From NCBI GenBank assembly GCA_029262675.1, contig JAJCYW010000017.1, positions 1 through 64,000 of the forward strand: 64,000 nucleotides of DNA. The letters run 5' to 3'. The stretch comes from Chloroflexota bacterium. GTDB taxonomy: Bacteria > Chloroflexota > Dehalococcoidia > DSTF01 > RBG-16-68-14. Position numbers and translations under genes: made by a program. This document shows, piece after piece, positions 32,817-41,246 of the stretch (positions are counted from its first letter, which is position 1; each line of letters starts with the position of its first letter). The notes below the pieces were generated by a model that worked only from the letters and a program-made list of their open reading frames with translations, did no database searches and had not been told where the DNA came from.

Positions 32817-34160
32817 GTGAGAGACACAAGCGTCCGCTACCGCACCGAGCCGGTCGCGCCGCCAACGGGCGAGGTCATCGACCCGGCGGCCTTGGTGCAG
32901 CGTGTTCACCAGCGCCTGCTCCAGGACATCGATCTCGCCGCGCTAGAGGGCGGGTCGCAGGACGCCGCCCGTTCGGCCATCGAGGCGACCGTACGATCTC
33001 TCGTTGCGGAGCTCGCTGCGGGGCTGTTTGGTGAGGCGCGCGAGGCGGCCGTCCGCGCCGTGATCGATGAGGTCGCCGGCCTCGGCCCGATCCAACCTCT
33101 GGTCGACGACCCCACAATCTCCGAAGTGATGGTCAACGCCGAAGACGAGGTCTACGTGGAGCGCGACGGCGTGATCCACCTGTCGCCGGCTCGTTTTCGC
33201 GACAGCGAGCACATCCTGCGCATCATCGAGCGCATCATCTCGCCAATCGGCCGGCGCGTCGACGAGTCCTCGCCTTTCGTCGACGCCCGTCTCGCGGACG
33301 GCTCGCGCGTCAACGTCGTGATCCCGCCCTTGGTCCCGCGCGGCCCGACGCTGACGATCCGCAAGTTCCGCCAGGAGGCCTTCACGGCAGACGACCTCGT
33401 CGCCGGCGGAACGCTGACGCCGGACCTGGTGTCGTTTCTGCGCGCCTGCGTGGAGCTGCGTATGAACCTCGTCCTCTCCGGCGGTACCGGCACCGGCAAG
33501 ACGACGCTGCTCAACGTCTGCTCCACGTTCCTGCCGGAAGGCGAGCGCATCATCTGCATCGAAGACCCGCTGGAGTTGCGTCTGCAGCAGCGCCACGTGA
33601 TCTCCATGGAGGCGCGCCCGCCCAACATCGAAGGCCGCAACCAAGTCACGCAGCGCGACCTGCTACGCAACGCGTTGCGGATGCGGCCTGACCGGATAAT
33701 CGTCGGCGAGGTGCGCGGCGCAGAGGCCTTTGACATGCTGCAGGCGATGAACACCGGCCACGAAGGCTCCATGACGACGGTGCATGCCAACTCGCCCCGC
33801 GACGCGCTGGCACGCATCGAGAACATGGTGCTGATGGCGGCGCTCGATCTGCCGTCGCGCGCCATCCGCGAGCAGATGACCTCCGCCATCCACGTCGTCG
33901 TGCAACTCACGCGCGGCGGCGATGGCAGGCGGCGAGTCAGCGCCGTCTCGGAGATTGCAGGGCCGGGTGGCCCGGGCATGGAAGACGAAACTATCCCCTT
34001 GCGCGACATCTTCGCGTTGCAGGAGACGGGCACAGATGCCGAGGGCCACGCCGTTTCCCGGCTGCTGCCGACGGGCGCGCGGCCTTCATTTGCGGACGCA
34101 ATCGCCGCGGCAGGCATCGACATCGACTGGGCTCAAGCGTCTGGTGGCAATCCGGTCTGA
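32817..34160 (+). CDS. cpaF: CpaF/TadA-type secretion ATPase
   Basis: 447 aa from the GTG at 32817. It belongs to the GSPII_E/VirB11-like ATPases: N-terminal domain, DEVAGLGPIQPLVDDPTISE (about 84-103), Walker A SGGTGTGKTT (221-230), an Asp box (ICIEDPLEL), a Walker B-like region (DRIIVGEVRGAEAFDMLQAM) and a His box (GHEGSMTTVHANSP). It powers assembly of Flp pili. It follows the pilin by 83 nt, but the usual TadB/TadC platform, secretin and prepilin peptidase are absent here. Confidence 0.93.
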   Translation: MRDTSVRYRTEPVAPPTGEVIDPAALVQRVHQRLLQDIDLAALEGGSQDAARSAIEATVRSLVAELAAGLFGEAREAAVRAVIDEVAGLGPIQPLVDDPTISEVMVNAEDEVYVERDGVIHLSPARFRDSEHILRIIERIISPIGRRVDESSPFVDARLADGSRVNVVIPPLVPRGPTLTIRKFRQEAFTADDLVAGGTLTPDLVSFLRACVELRMNLVLSGGTGTGKTTLLNVCSTFLPEGERIICIEDPLELRLQQRHVISMEARPPNIEGRNQVTQRDLLRNALRMRPDRIIVGEVRGAEAFDMLQAMNTGHEGSMTTVHANSPRDALARIENMVLMAALDLPSRAIREQMTSAIHVVVQLTRGGDGRRRVSAVSEIAGPGGPGMEDETIPLRDIFALQETGTDAEGHAVSRLLPTGARPSFADAIAAAGIDIDWAQASGGNPV

Positions 34161-34186
34161 CGCGCCGCCGCGCCACGTTTCCTCAG

Positions 34187-34756
34187 CTAGCTCTTCTTCG
34201 CCCGTACTTTCGCCGGCTTCTTTCCGGCAGCGGGTTTGGCGGGCCGCTTGGATTTCTGCGCGACCGTCCCCACTTTGGCGCGCGGTGCCCGCGCAGCCTT
34301 GGCTCGCGTCGATGTCTTCGCCGCCTTCGGTACCTTCGCCGTCGAACCTTTGCGTGCGGCCGGGGCCTTCACCGCGCTCATCGGCTTGGCTGCTGGGAGG
34401 ACGGCCGTCTTCACCGTTGGCTCGCGTTCGACAGGCGAACCGGCTGCGGTCGCCAGCGTTCCCGACTCCTCCGCGGCCAACAGAGTCTCGATAGAACGTC
34501 GCACCGGCGCTTCCCTAGCCACCGCGGCCCGTACGCGCTCTTCACGCTCAGGCTCGGCCACCGCATCCGCAGCCTCGCTTGCGGGAGGAATCGCGGCCGG
34601 CTGCGCGGCGGCTTGTTGGAGCGCCTCCATCTTGAGCGCGTGCTCCCGGCTGCGCAACCGGCCCACGTCAGCCGATATTGCGTCGCGGAGGCGGGAGATT
34701 ATCGGCTCGGCATCCGGGCGGTCGGAAGGCGGTTTGGAAACGAAACTCAAACGCAT
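34187..34756 (-). CDS. Ala/Lys/Pro-rich protein with histone H1-like basic tail
   Basis: A protein of 189 aa. The N-terminal ~60 residues are helical (RLRDAISADVGRLRSREHALKMEALQQAA). The C-terminal ~75 residues are made of Lys, Ala, Pro and Thr (KVPKAAKTSTRAKAARAPRA and PAKPAAGKKPAKVRAKKS), as in bacterial H1-like DNA-binding tails. There is no Shine-Dalgarno. The complementary strand is open too but encodes a compositionally odd protein. A nucleoid-associated role is a guess from composition. Confidence 0.6.
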   Translation of the reverse strand: MRLSFVSKPPSDRPDAEPIISRLRDAISADVGRLRSREHALKMEALQQAAAQPAAIPPASEAADAVAEPEREERVRAAVAREAPVRRSIETLLAAEESGTLATAAGSPVEREPTVKTAVLPAAKPMSAVKAPAARKGSTAKVPKAAKTSTRAKAARAPRAKVGTVAQKSKRPAKPAAGKKPAKVRAKKS

Positions 34757-34970
34757 CTATAGATTCACAAGCTGGCTCAGAATTGCTGCCGTCTACTAGA
34801 ACGCGCAATGTCGCAGGCTGTAACACCACGTTCAACGCTGCGACAGCCTTTCCATGCCCGTAACATCGCGTATCCTCCCACAGATACTACTATTGACTGC
34901 CGATATTGACGCTAGGCCAAGTTCGCGGTACACAGTCGTGATGGTCCAATTCAAGACTGGAATCTTCTCT

Positions 34971-35768
34971 ATGGGTACCATCAAACTCTTCATCTCACTC
35001 GCAATCGCCGCCGTGCTGGCTGGCGTCATCGCCCTGCCAACGCCGGCGGCGCTCGCCGGGCCGAACTGCAGCGTCAACTCGGACATCGACAGCGAGGAGC
35101 AGGCCTTCCTCGGCCTGATCAACGACTATCGGCGCGACAGTGGTCTCGGTCCGCTGGCGCTGTCGACAACCCTTACGAAGGCCGCGGCCTGGAAGTCGCA
35201 GCACATGGCAAGCAACAGCTACTTCGACCACACTGACGTCGGCCTCGGCCGCTCGTTCACCGATCGCCTCAGCGATTGCGGCTACAACGAGAACACCTGG
35301 AAGGGCGAGAACATCGCGGCGGGCAACGCCACGGGCCAGGCGGCGTTCGACCAGTGGCGAAACAGCTCCGGCCACAACGCGAACATGCTCAACGTCAACT
35401 TCAACGCAATCGGCATCGGCCGCGCGCACGGCGCGAACACGCCCTATGGCTGGTACTGGACGACAGAATTCGGCGGCGTGATCGATACGGAAATGCCGCT
35501 TCCCCCACCGCCGCCGCCAACGTCAACACCTGCGCCGCCTCCTCCGCCTCCGCCCGCGAGCCAGCCGGTAACCAGCGGCGATGTCGATTGCAGCGGATCC
35601 GCCACCAGCCTCGACGCAATCCTGGTTCTACAGTTAAGCGCCCACCTCGTAAGCTCGCTCGCCTGCCCGGCCGAGGGCGACGTCAACGGCGACAATTCGA
35701 TCGGTGTCCTGGACGCGGCGCTGATCCTCCAGATGACTGCCGGACTGCTGACCGCACCTCCTGGATAA
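34971..35768 (+). CDS. Secreted CAP/SCP-domain protein with dockerin-like C-terminus
   Basis: A protein of 265 aa from the ATG at 34971 (MGTIKLFISLA), giving a standard signal peptide cleaved near ALA; earlier in-frame ATGs at 34854 and 34941 lack support. The CAP domain (~35-155) is of the YkwD type: LINDYRRDSGLGPLALS, SYFDHTD, GENIAAG, and GHNANMLNVNFNAIGIGRA. A poly-Pro linker and a dockerin repeat pair (DVDCSGSATSLDAILVLQL; DVNGDNSIGVLDAALILQM) end the protein. Role unknown, probably at the cell surface. Confidence 0.88.
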   Translation: MGTIKLFISLAIAAVLAGVIALPTPAALAGPNCSVNSDIDSEEQAFLGLINDYRRDSGLGPLALSTTLTKAAAWKSQHMASNSYFDHTDVGLGRSFTDRLSDCGYNENTWKGENIAAGNATGQAAFDQWRNSSGHNANMLNVNFNAIGIGRAHGANTPYGWYWTTEFGGVIDTEMPLPPPPPPTSTPAPPPPPPPASQPVTSGDVDCSGSATSLDAILVLQLSAHLVSSLACPAEGDVNGDNSIGVLDAALILQMTAGLLTAPPG

Positions 35769-35793
35769 CTCGCCAACCTGATCCCGCCCCAGG

Positions 35794-35822
35794 TTGACGC
35801 GGACGCCACCGGTCCGTATTAT
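35794..35822 (+). promoter_or_regulatory. Sigma70-type promoter of acetyltransferase leader
   Basis: TTGACG (35794-35799), a spacer of exactly 17 bp, TATTAT (35817-35822). It would start a ~215-nt leader ahead of the Eis-like gene containing a short ORF and a terminator. Confidence 0.75.
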
Positions 35823-35893
35823 GGCACGGCAGCGTGCGCGAACCCGTCTGCACGCAACCGAACACACTGGGATTCCTAGGAAGGAGGCGACCG

Positions 35894-35950
35894 ATGCGTA
35901 GACTACTCAGCCAACGTGACGCGTTTCTTTCCTGCACCCGCTCCGGATAG
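35894..35950 (+). CDS. 18-aa leader peptide of probable attenuator
   Basis: ATG at 35894 preceded by a perfect AAGGAGG (35881-35887) at 6-nt spacing, stop TAG at 35948. The peptide is MRRLLSQRDAFLSCTRSG. It lies between a consensus promoter and an intrinsic terminator and ends 25 nt before the hairpin, the arrangement used by ribosome-mediated attenuators in front of antibiotic-resistance genes. It is too short to be a normal protein. Confidence 0.65.
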   Translation: MRRLLSQRDAFLSCTRSG

Positions 35951-35975
35951 CCGCCGATTCAGCCGCAGGCAAGAG

Positions 35976-35997
35976 CCGCGCACCAAGCGCGGTTTTT
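35976..35997 (+). terminator. Intrinsic terminator in leader of Eis-like gene
   Basis: Stem ccgcgc (35976-35981) and gcgcgg (35987-35992) with loop accaa, followed directly by five T. It precedes, rather than follows, the coding region, so it should act as an attenuator. Seven bases of its 5' arm (35977-35983) are complementary to gtgcgcg at 35834-35840, a possible antiterminator strand. Confidence 0.7.
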
Positions 35998-36042
35998 CAT
36001 TTTGCAGCCAACGTTCTGGAAGCCACACTACTGGAGGATCAG

Positions 36043-37266
36043 ATGTCACTCGAAATCCGGCCGATGACGGCCGGCGAGGTCGAAGAGTCCGAGCTTATCG
36101 GCGCATACGCGTTCAACAGGCCAGACCGCCGCGATCTAGCCCACGCGACGGAGCAGGCGCTGAAGTTGTATCCAACGGATTGGTCGCTGGCTTCGTTTGA
36201 GGACGGCGAGATGACGGCTTACCTGCGCATGCTGCCGCTGGTCTCGCGCATCAACGGCCACGGCCTGCGCTACGGCGGCGTCGGGCCCGTCGTCTCGCTT
36301 CCGCAGCACCGGCGCAAAGGCCACGTTGGCGCGCTGCTGCGGGAATCGCTGAAGGTGATGCGCGAACGCGGCCAGGTGCTCTCCGGCCTCCACACGCCCC
36401 ATCCCACGCTCTACCAGCGCTTCGGCTGGGAGATCGCCTCGGAGCGGCGCTCGTACACGTTCCCGCCCAAAGATGTGGCGCTGAAATCGGAGCCTGGCGA
36501 GCGCGGTAGGACGCGCATGCTGAAGCCGGACGACTGGCCGCAGGCCGATCGCGTCTATCGGCAGCACTCCGCCCGCCGCAACGGCGCGCTGCACCGCGGC
36601 GACGTCTGGTGGCGCAACAACCTCCTTTCGCTAGACGCGCCGACACCGGCCGACATCGCGCTGTGGGAAGACCGCCAAGGCGAACCGCAGGGATACGTGA
36701 TCTACCACCAGCCGACGCCGGCGCAGCCGGACGAATACATGGGCAGCTTCTGGGTGCGGGAGTTGGTCGCGTTGACGAGCGATGCCTACCTAAACCTGAT
36801 CCTGTACCTGTCCCGGCACGACATCGCGAAGGCCATCCGTTGGGACGCGCCCACGGAGGACCCGTTCCTGAGCGTCATCGACGACGCCCGCCACGTGACG
36901 ACTACCGCGCGCTATGACCTGCTTAATCGAATCTGCGACGTCGAGGCCGCGCTGCGGCAGCGGCCACCGGCCGACCCGGAAGCGCGGCTTGCGCTCACGC
37001 TCGAGGTCCGTGACGACACGGCGCCCTGGAACGGCGGCCGCTGGCGAATCGCGGTCGCGGACGGGACGGTCGACGTCGAGAAGACAGAGTCACAACCGGA
37101 TCTGACGCTAACGGCGACGACGCTGGCGCCGCTCTTCAACGGCTACCTCTCGGCGACAGCAGCCGCGTTCGCCGGCCGCCTGGAGGTTCACGGCGAAGCC
37201 GCGCTGGCCACCGCCGACGCGCTCTTCGCGACGAGCTACCCGCCCTACTGCGCCGACACGTTCTAG
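36043..37266 (+). CDS. Eis-family GNAT N-acetyltransferase
   Basis: A protein of 407 aa behind TGGAGG. It has the three-part Eis layout: an N-terminal GNAT domain with the acetyl-CoA loop VVSLPQHRRKGHVGALL (about 86-102), a second GNAT-like domain, and a C-terminal SCP2-like fold (about 300-400). The C-terminal residue is Phe, as expected because the terminal carboxylate serves as catalytic base in Eis. Eis enzymes acetylate amines of aminoglycosides and other substrates at several positions. The leader ORF and terminator upstream suggest expression is induced when translation is disturbed, which fits a resistance function. Confidence 0.88.
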   Translation: MSLEIRPMTAGEVEESELIGAYAFNRPDRRDLAHATEQALKLYPTDWSLASFEDGEMTAYLRMLPLVSRINGHGLRYGGVGPVVSLPQHRRKGHVGALLRESLKVMRERGQVLSGLHTPHPTLYQRFGWEIASERRSYTFPPKDVALKSEPGERGRTRMLKPDDWPQADRVYRQHSARRNGALHRGDVWWRNNLLSLDAPTPADIALWEDRQGEPQGYVIYHQPTPAQPDEYMGSFWVRELVALTSDAYLNLILYLSRHDIAKAIRWDAPTEDPFLSVIDDARHVTTTARYDLLNRICDVEAALRQRPPADPEARLALTLEVRDDTAPWNGGRWRIAVADGTVDVEKTESQPDLTLTATTLAPLFNGYLSATAAAFAGRLEVHGEAALATADALFATSYPPYCADTF

Positions 37267-37270
37267 GAGC

Positions 37271-37298
37271 GGCGCGGGCCACTACGTCTCTCCGCGCC
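37271..37298 (+). terminator. Hairpin after acetyltransferase gene
   Basis: Arms ggcgcgg and ccgcgcc (7 bp) with a 14-nt loop start 5 nt after the stop codon. There is no T-run. Confidence 0.35.
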
Positions 37299-37405
37299 AC
37301 GTGTGATACTCTCGCATAGAGATGGAGCGCAGGCGCACAAGAGCGATGCGGTCCGCACGCATGTTACGCGGAGGCGAGTAGGGGCAAGTTTGTCTCGTAC
37401 CTGAT

Positions 37406-40141
37406 GTGACTGCCGGTCAAGATCTCGTCCGCGCACTTCGCAGGGCCGTAGCGCAGAGCCTGCGCGGCTGGGCGCTCGTTCAAACGCTCGCGCTGCTGGC
37501 GGCAGCGGCATTTGCCGCCAACGCCGCCCGCATCCTGGACGGCGCGCCTCAGACCGCCGACCTCTTCCTCAACGACTTCGATCAAGCCGCGCTCTGGCTT
37601 GGCCTGGCTTTGCTCGCGCTCGCCGTCGCGGCCTGGCGACCGCTGGTGCCGCGACTGCAGCCGGAGTCGTGGCGGCCTGCTATCGCCGCGTTCTGGCGAG
37701 CGCATCGGGTCGAGATCGTCCTGTTTGCGCTGATCATCGCCGCCGGGGTGTTCATGAGGTTCTTTCGATTTAACACCTCGCTGCCGCCGGAGATCGGCCT
37801 CTGCTGCGAGGAGCACATCAACGGCGGCGTCGCCTACGACGCGCTCCACGGCGACAGGCCGGTGCTCTTTCCGCTCGTGCGCTGGACCTCCGCGCTGGGC
37901 TTCCTCATCTTCGGCGAAACGACGTTCGGGCTGCGCGTCTTCTTTCCAGTGATGGGCGTGGCGACGCTGATCGTCTTCTACTTCCTGGCGCGGCAGCTCG
38001 TCAGCGTCCAGACCGCGCTGTTCGGCCTGGCGCTCTACGCGGTCGCGTGGTGGCCGGCGCTGCGCAATCGACAGACGGCCGGCGGCGAGCTCCTGGCCGT
38101 GTTCTTCGCGTTCCTCCTCGTCCGCGCGCTGCGCACGAGAAGCCCCCTACTGTTCCTGGCCGCCGGGGTTCTCGCCGGACTGCTCTCCTACGAGTACGAA
38201 TCCTACCGCGCTGTACCCATCATTGCGGTGGCAGCCCTCGGCGCCACCGGGCTCTGGCTGGTCATTCGCGGCCCGCTGGCAGACACGACGACACGCGCCA
38301 CCGAGTTGCTGCGGACGGCGTGGCGACCGGCGCTGATCTTCCTGATGGCAGCCGGCATCGTCCTCGTCCCCATGATCGTGGGCACGGCGCAGGGCAAGGA
38401 CTTCTACCTGACGTCCGTTCACCGCCAGGAGGACGACCGCGCGGGCTCTCGGATCGCGGACGGCTGGGAGGACCAGCTCCAGTGGGCCGCGCAGCTTTAC
38501 CTGCCGATCGGCCCCAAGGACTTCCCTGTCTCCCCGCCGCGCGAGGCGCCCGGCGTCAACCTGCTCGATCCGCTCACGGCGTCGCTCGCGATGCTGGGCG
38601 TGGCGGCGGGGCTGGTATTCGCGTTCCGTGGCTATCGGTTCTGGTTCGTTTCGTGGGTTCTCGCCAGCCTCGCCGGCGGGGCGCTGACGTTGAGCGAGTT
38701 CGCGCCCTGGTCGTTCTTCGGCCTGATGCCCGTGCTGCTCCTACTCGCGGCGTTCTTCGTCGAGGACGTGCGCGGACAGGTGGCGAAACGGCTGGGCGCG
38801 CCCGGCGCGCGGGCTTTCGCGGCGGCGCTAGTGGCGGCTGTCGTCTTCAGCTTCTGGTGGAACGCCGACACGCTGTTCAACGACGTGGCAGAGTCGCACG
38901 AGATGCAGCGCGTCTACGGCGGCGAGATCTCGCACACGTACGCGATGTGTAACTACCTGCGAGACCGCGGCGACGACTCGTACGCCTACGCATTCAGCAG
39001 CGCGCTGACTATCGACGGGTTCGCCGGGCCGCGTGGCACGGACGCCGAGCAGCGGCGCGCCTGGGGCGACTTCATCTGGGCCTGCCACGACCTGCAGGGC
39101 GAGGCGTTGCCCGCCCCCGAAGAGGCCTGGCCGCTGCGCGATCTGCCAGCCGGCCCCGTGGCCCTCGTGTTCGCCGACTCCTTGCGGCCGGCCAGCGAAA
39201 TTGTTGCGGAACTGAAACGGGTCTATCCCGGCATCGGCGACCCGTCCTACGCCGTCGACGGACCAGGCGGCACCTACGAGCTGATCGGCTACGAGTTCGA
39301 CAGCGGTAACGAGCTGCGACGGGAAGGTCTCTGGGCCAGGTACACCGACACGGACGGCGTTGAGGTACCGCAATCGCGCCCGCACACGCTCGACGGCGTG
39401 ATCGACGACGCTCCCCTCGCCGCCCCGTTTATCGCACGCTGGACCGGTCTCATCTACGTCGCGAAGGGTGCCACGGCCCGCCTCGCGCTGGAGGCCGATG
39501 ACCCCGCGTTCGTCACAATTGACGGCGCAACGGTGTTCAACACGTCGCCGCTCGTCGACTCTTCCCCGCCGTCCGATCTGCTGCCTGGCTGGCATCCGAT
39601 CGAAGTCACGCTGCGTGGCGAGGACGCGGACGCCAGGGTGCGGCTCGTTTGGGTCGGCAGCGACGGCACGCGGTCGGCAGTGGCAGCAGACGACCTCTTC
39701 CCGCTCGAGGACGTAACGGGCTGGACCCACGAAAGGTCGGTTGGCCTGTCGAACGACCCGCGCGCCTCCGTCACGCACCGCCTCGACTTCACGCCGCACA
39801 TGGCACGGACGACGCCGCTGCGGCTCGCGTCACCGACCGGCGAGGCCTTCGTCACGGAGGAGCGCTGGCGCGGCGTCGTCCAACTGGCGGCGCCGGCCAC
39901 GCTCCGATTTTCGGGCGCCTTCCGGGCTGGCAACGTAACGTTGGATGTCAGCGGGAAGGAACTGTTCGCGGCGGAGCGGTCGCGCGTGGGCGCAGACGAG
40001 TTCGGCGAAACGATCGACCTGCCCGCCGGCCGCCACGAGATCGAACTGACGCAGACGCTGGAGCGCGATACGCCGTGGTCGGGTGTGGAGCTAGCAGTCG
40101 AGTACGAAAACGGCGAGCCGGTGCTCGTGACGCCGTACTAG
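37406..40141 (+). CDS. Polytopic GT-C glycosyltransferase-like protein with PA14-like domain
   Basis: 911 aa from a GTG. Residues ~20-480 hold about 11-13 membrane helices; the first large loop carries PPEIGLCCEEHINGG, in the position of the acidic catalytic loop of GT39/GT83 family enzymes, followed by RWTSALGFLIFGETTFGLRVFFP. The extracytoplasmic C-terminal half includes a PA14-like beta domain (FIARWTGLIYVAKGATARLALEADDPAFVTIDG) and another beta module. It probably transfers sugar from a polyprenyl-phosphate donor outside the membrane. The start region has no clear ribosome site. Confidence 0.75.
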   Translation: MTAGQDLVRALRRAVAQSLRGWALVQTLALLAAAAFAANAARILDGAPQTADLFLNDFDQAALWLGLALLALAVAAWRPLVPRLQPESWRPAIAAFWRAHRVEIVLFALIIAAGVFMRFFRFNTSLPPEIGLCCEEHINGGVAYDALHGDRPVLFPLVRWTSALGFLIFGETTFGLRVFFPVMGVATLIVFYFLARQLVSVQTALFGLALYAVAWWPALRNRQTAGGELLAVFFAFLLVRALRTRSPLLFLAAGVLAGLLSYEYESYRAVPIIAVAALGATGLWLVIRGPLADTTTRATELLRTAWRPALIFLMAAGIVLVPMIVGTAQGKDFYLTSVHRQEDDRAGSRIADGWEDQLQWAAQLYLPIGPKDFPVSPPREAPGVNLLDPLTASLAMLGVAAGLVFAFRGYRFWFVSWVLASLAGGALTLSEFAPWSFFGLMPVLLLLAAFFVEDVRGQVAKRLGAPGARAFAAALVAAVVFSFWWNADTLFNDVAESHEMQRVYGGEISHTYAMCNYLRDRGDDSYAYAFSSALTIDGFAGPRGTDAEQRRAWGDFIWACHDLQGEALPAPEEAWPLRDLPAGPVALVFADSLRPASEIVAELKRVYPGIGDPSYAVDGPGGTYELIGYEFDSGNELRREGLWARYTDTDGVEVPQSRPHTLDGVIDDAPLAAPFIARWTGLIYVAKGATARLALEADDPAFVTIDGATVFNTSPLVDSSPPSDLLPGWHPIEVTLRGEDADARVRLVWVGSDGTRSAVAADDLFPLEDVTGWTHERSVGLSNDPRASVTHRLDFTPHMARTTPLRLASPTGEAFVTEERWRGVVQLAAPATLRFSGAFRAGNVTLDVSGKELFAAERSRVGADEFGETIDLPAGRHEIELTQTLERDTPWSGVELAVEYENGEPVLVTPY

Positions 40142-40153
40142 CACGGCCCTACG

Positions 40154-41200
40154 TCAGCCGCCGCGCCATAACGCCCGCAGGCACCAGGCGCCGCGCGACG
40201 CCGACCGGCTGCGGATGCTGCGCCGTTTAGCCGCGTACGCCGGCAGCTGTAGCAGCGTCACGATAAGCGCAACGGCCGTGACTGGAACCAGCGCCACTCC
40301 GTACAGCACCTGACGTCCGCGGCTAAGACCGAACTCCATGGAGTTGAGCGGCGCTCCGATAGACATCACCAGCACCATCAGCGCAAACTCCCAGCCCGCC
40401 ATCACCTTATAGAACGCCAGGTAACGGTTGCGGATGATGCGCACCGTCTTCACCAATGTGCCCCACGAGAGTTCCGTCTTCAGCGTGTGCTTGTGGTAGA
40501 CGGCCGCCCGCGGCACGGCGACGGAGCGGTAGCCGAGCGACCGCACGCGCAGGCCGAGGTCGAGATCCTCCGCGTAGGCGAAGAAGTCGGGGTCGAATAT
40601 GTAATCGAGCTGCTCCGCCACGTCGCGGCGGAGGGCGATGCAGACGCCGTGGAGGAAGAGCGTCTCCGGCAGTCCGGCCAGGGACGGCAGTCGCCTGTAC
40701 TGAATGTAGCCGAGGCGGTTCACCTCCGACGTGTAGGCCGCCGGCGCTGCGGCGCGTTCGTCGATGCCGGCGAACTCCGGATACCAGGGCTGGATGATGT
40801 TGGCGTGCGCGGCGGCGACGTCGGGAGCGGAGTGAACGGCGGCCAGCAGCCCTCGCAGCCAGCTCCGATGCACCACGGTGTCCTCGTTGAGGAACACCAC
40901 CACCTCGCCGCGCGACTCCGCATAGCCGCGGTTGTTGCCCTCCGCGTAGCCGTAGTTGCGATCGAGTGCGAGCACGCGGGCCTGCGGGAAGCGCTCGCGC
41001 ACGCGCTCTGCGGAGCCGTCGAGCGAGGCGTTGTCGACGTAGAGCACGTCGTAGTCGTCGAGCGGGATGTCCTGGTCGAGCACCGACGCCAGGCACGGCT
41101 CGACGTAGTGCCAGCCGAAGTAGCCAAGGACGATGACGGTGGCGCGCGGACGCGCCGCGTCCCGCTCTTCGGCGCCTTCCTGTGCATCCGCTGCGGTCAT
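40154..41200 (-). CDS. GT2 family glycosyltransferase (rhamnosyltransferase-like)
   Basis: A protein of 348 aa. GT-A core: VIVLGYFGWHYVEPCLASVL, DVLYVDNASLDGS, GYAEGNNRGYAESRGEVVVFLNED (about 82-106) and, later, FDPDFFAYAEDLDLGLRVRSLGY, the acceptor-side motif of rhamnosyltransferase-like enzymes. Two C-terminal membrane segments (about 272-318) tether it. It is convergent with the 911-aa protein and near a second GT2 gene. Confidence 0.88.
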   Translation of the reverse strand: MTAADAQEGAEERDAARPRATVIVLGYFGWHYVEPCLASVLDQDIPLDDYDVLYVDNASLDGSAERVRERFPQARVLALDRNYGYAEGNNRGYAESRGEVVVFLNEDTVVHRSWLRGLLAAVHSAPDVAAAHANIIQPWYPEFAGIDERAAAPAAYTSEVNRLGYIQYRRLPSLAGLPETLFLHGVCIALRRDVAEQLDYIFDPDFFAYAEDLDLGLRVRSLGYRSVAVPRAAVYHKHTLKTELSWGTLVKTVRIIRNRYLAFYKVMAGWEFALMVLVMSIGAPLNSMEFGLSRGRQVLYGVALVPVTAVALIVTLLQLPAYAAKRRSIRSRSASRGAWCLRALWRGG

Positions 41201-41246
41201 ATCGGAATGTTCGACAGTGGCGCGGCCGCGGGCAAGCGGGAACCGC

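Noticed and set aside
34236..34799. 187-codon plus-strand frame
   Set aside because: Antisense to the basic-tail protein; Ala/Ser/Arg-rich with no recognisable feature and no ribosome site.
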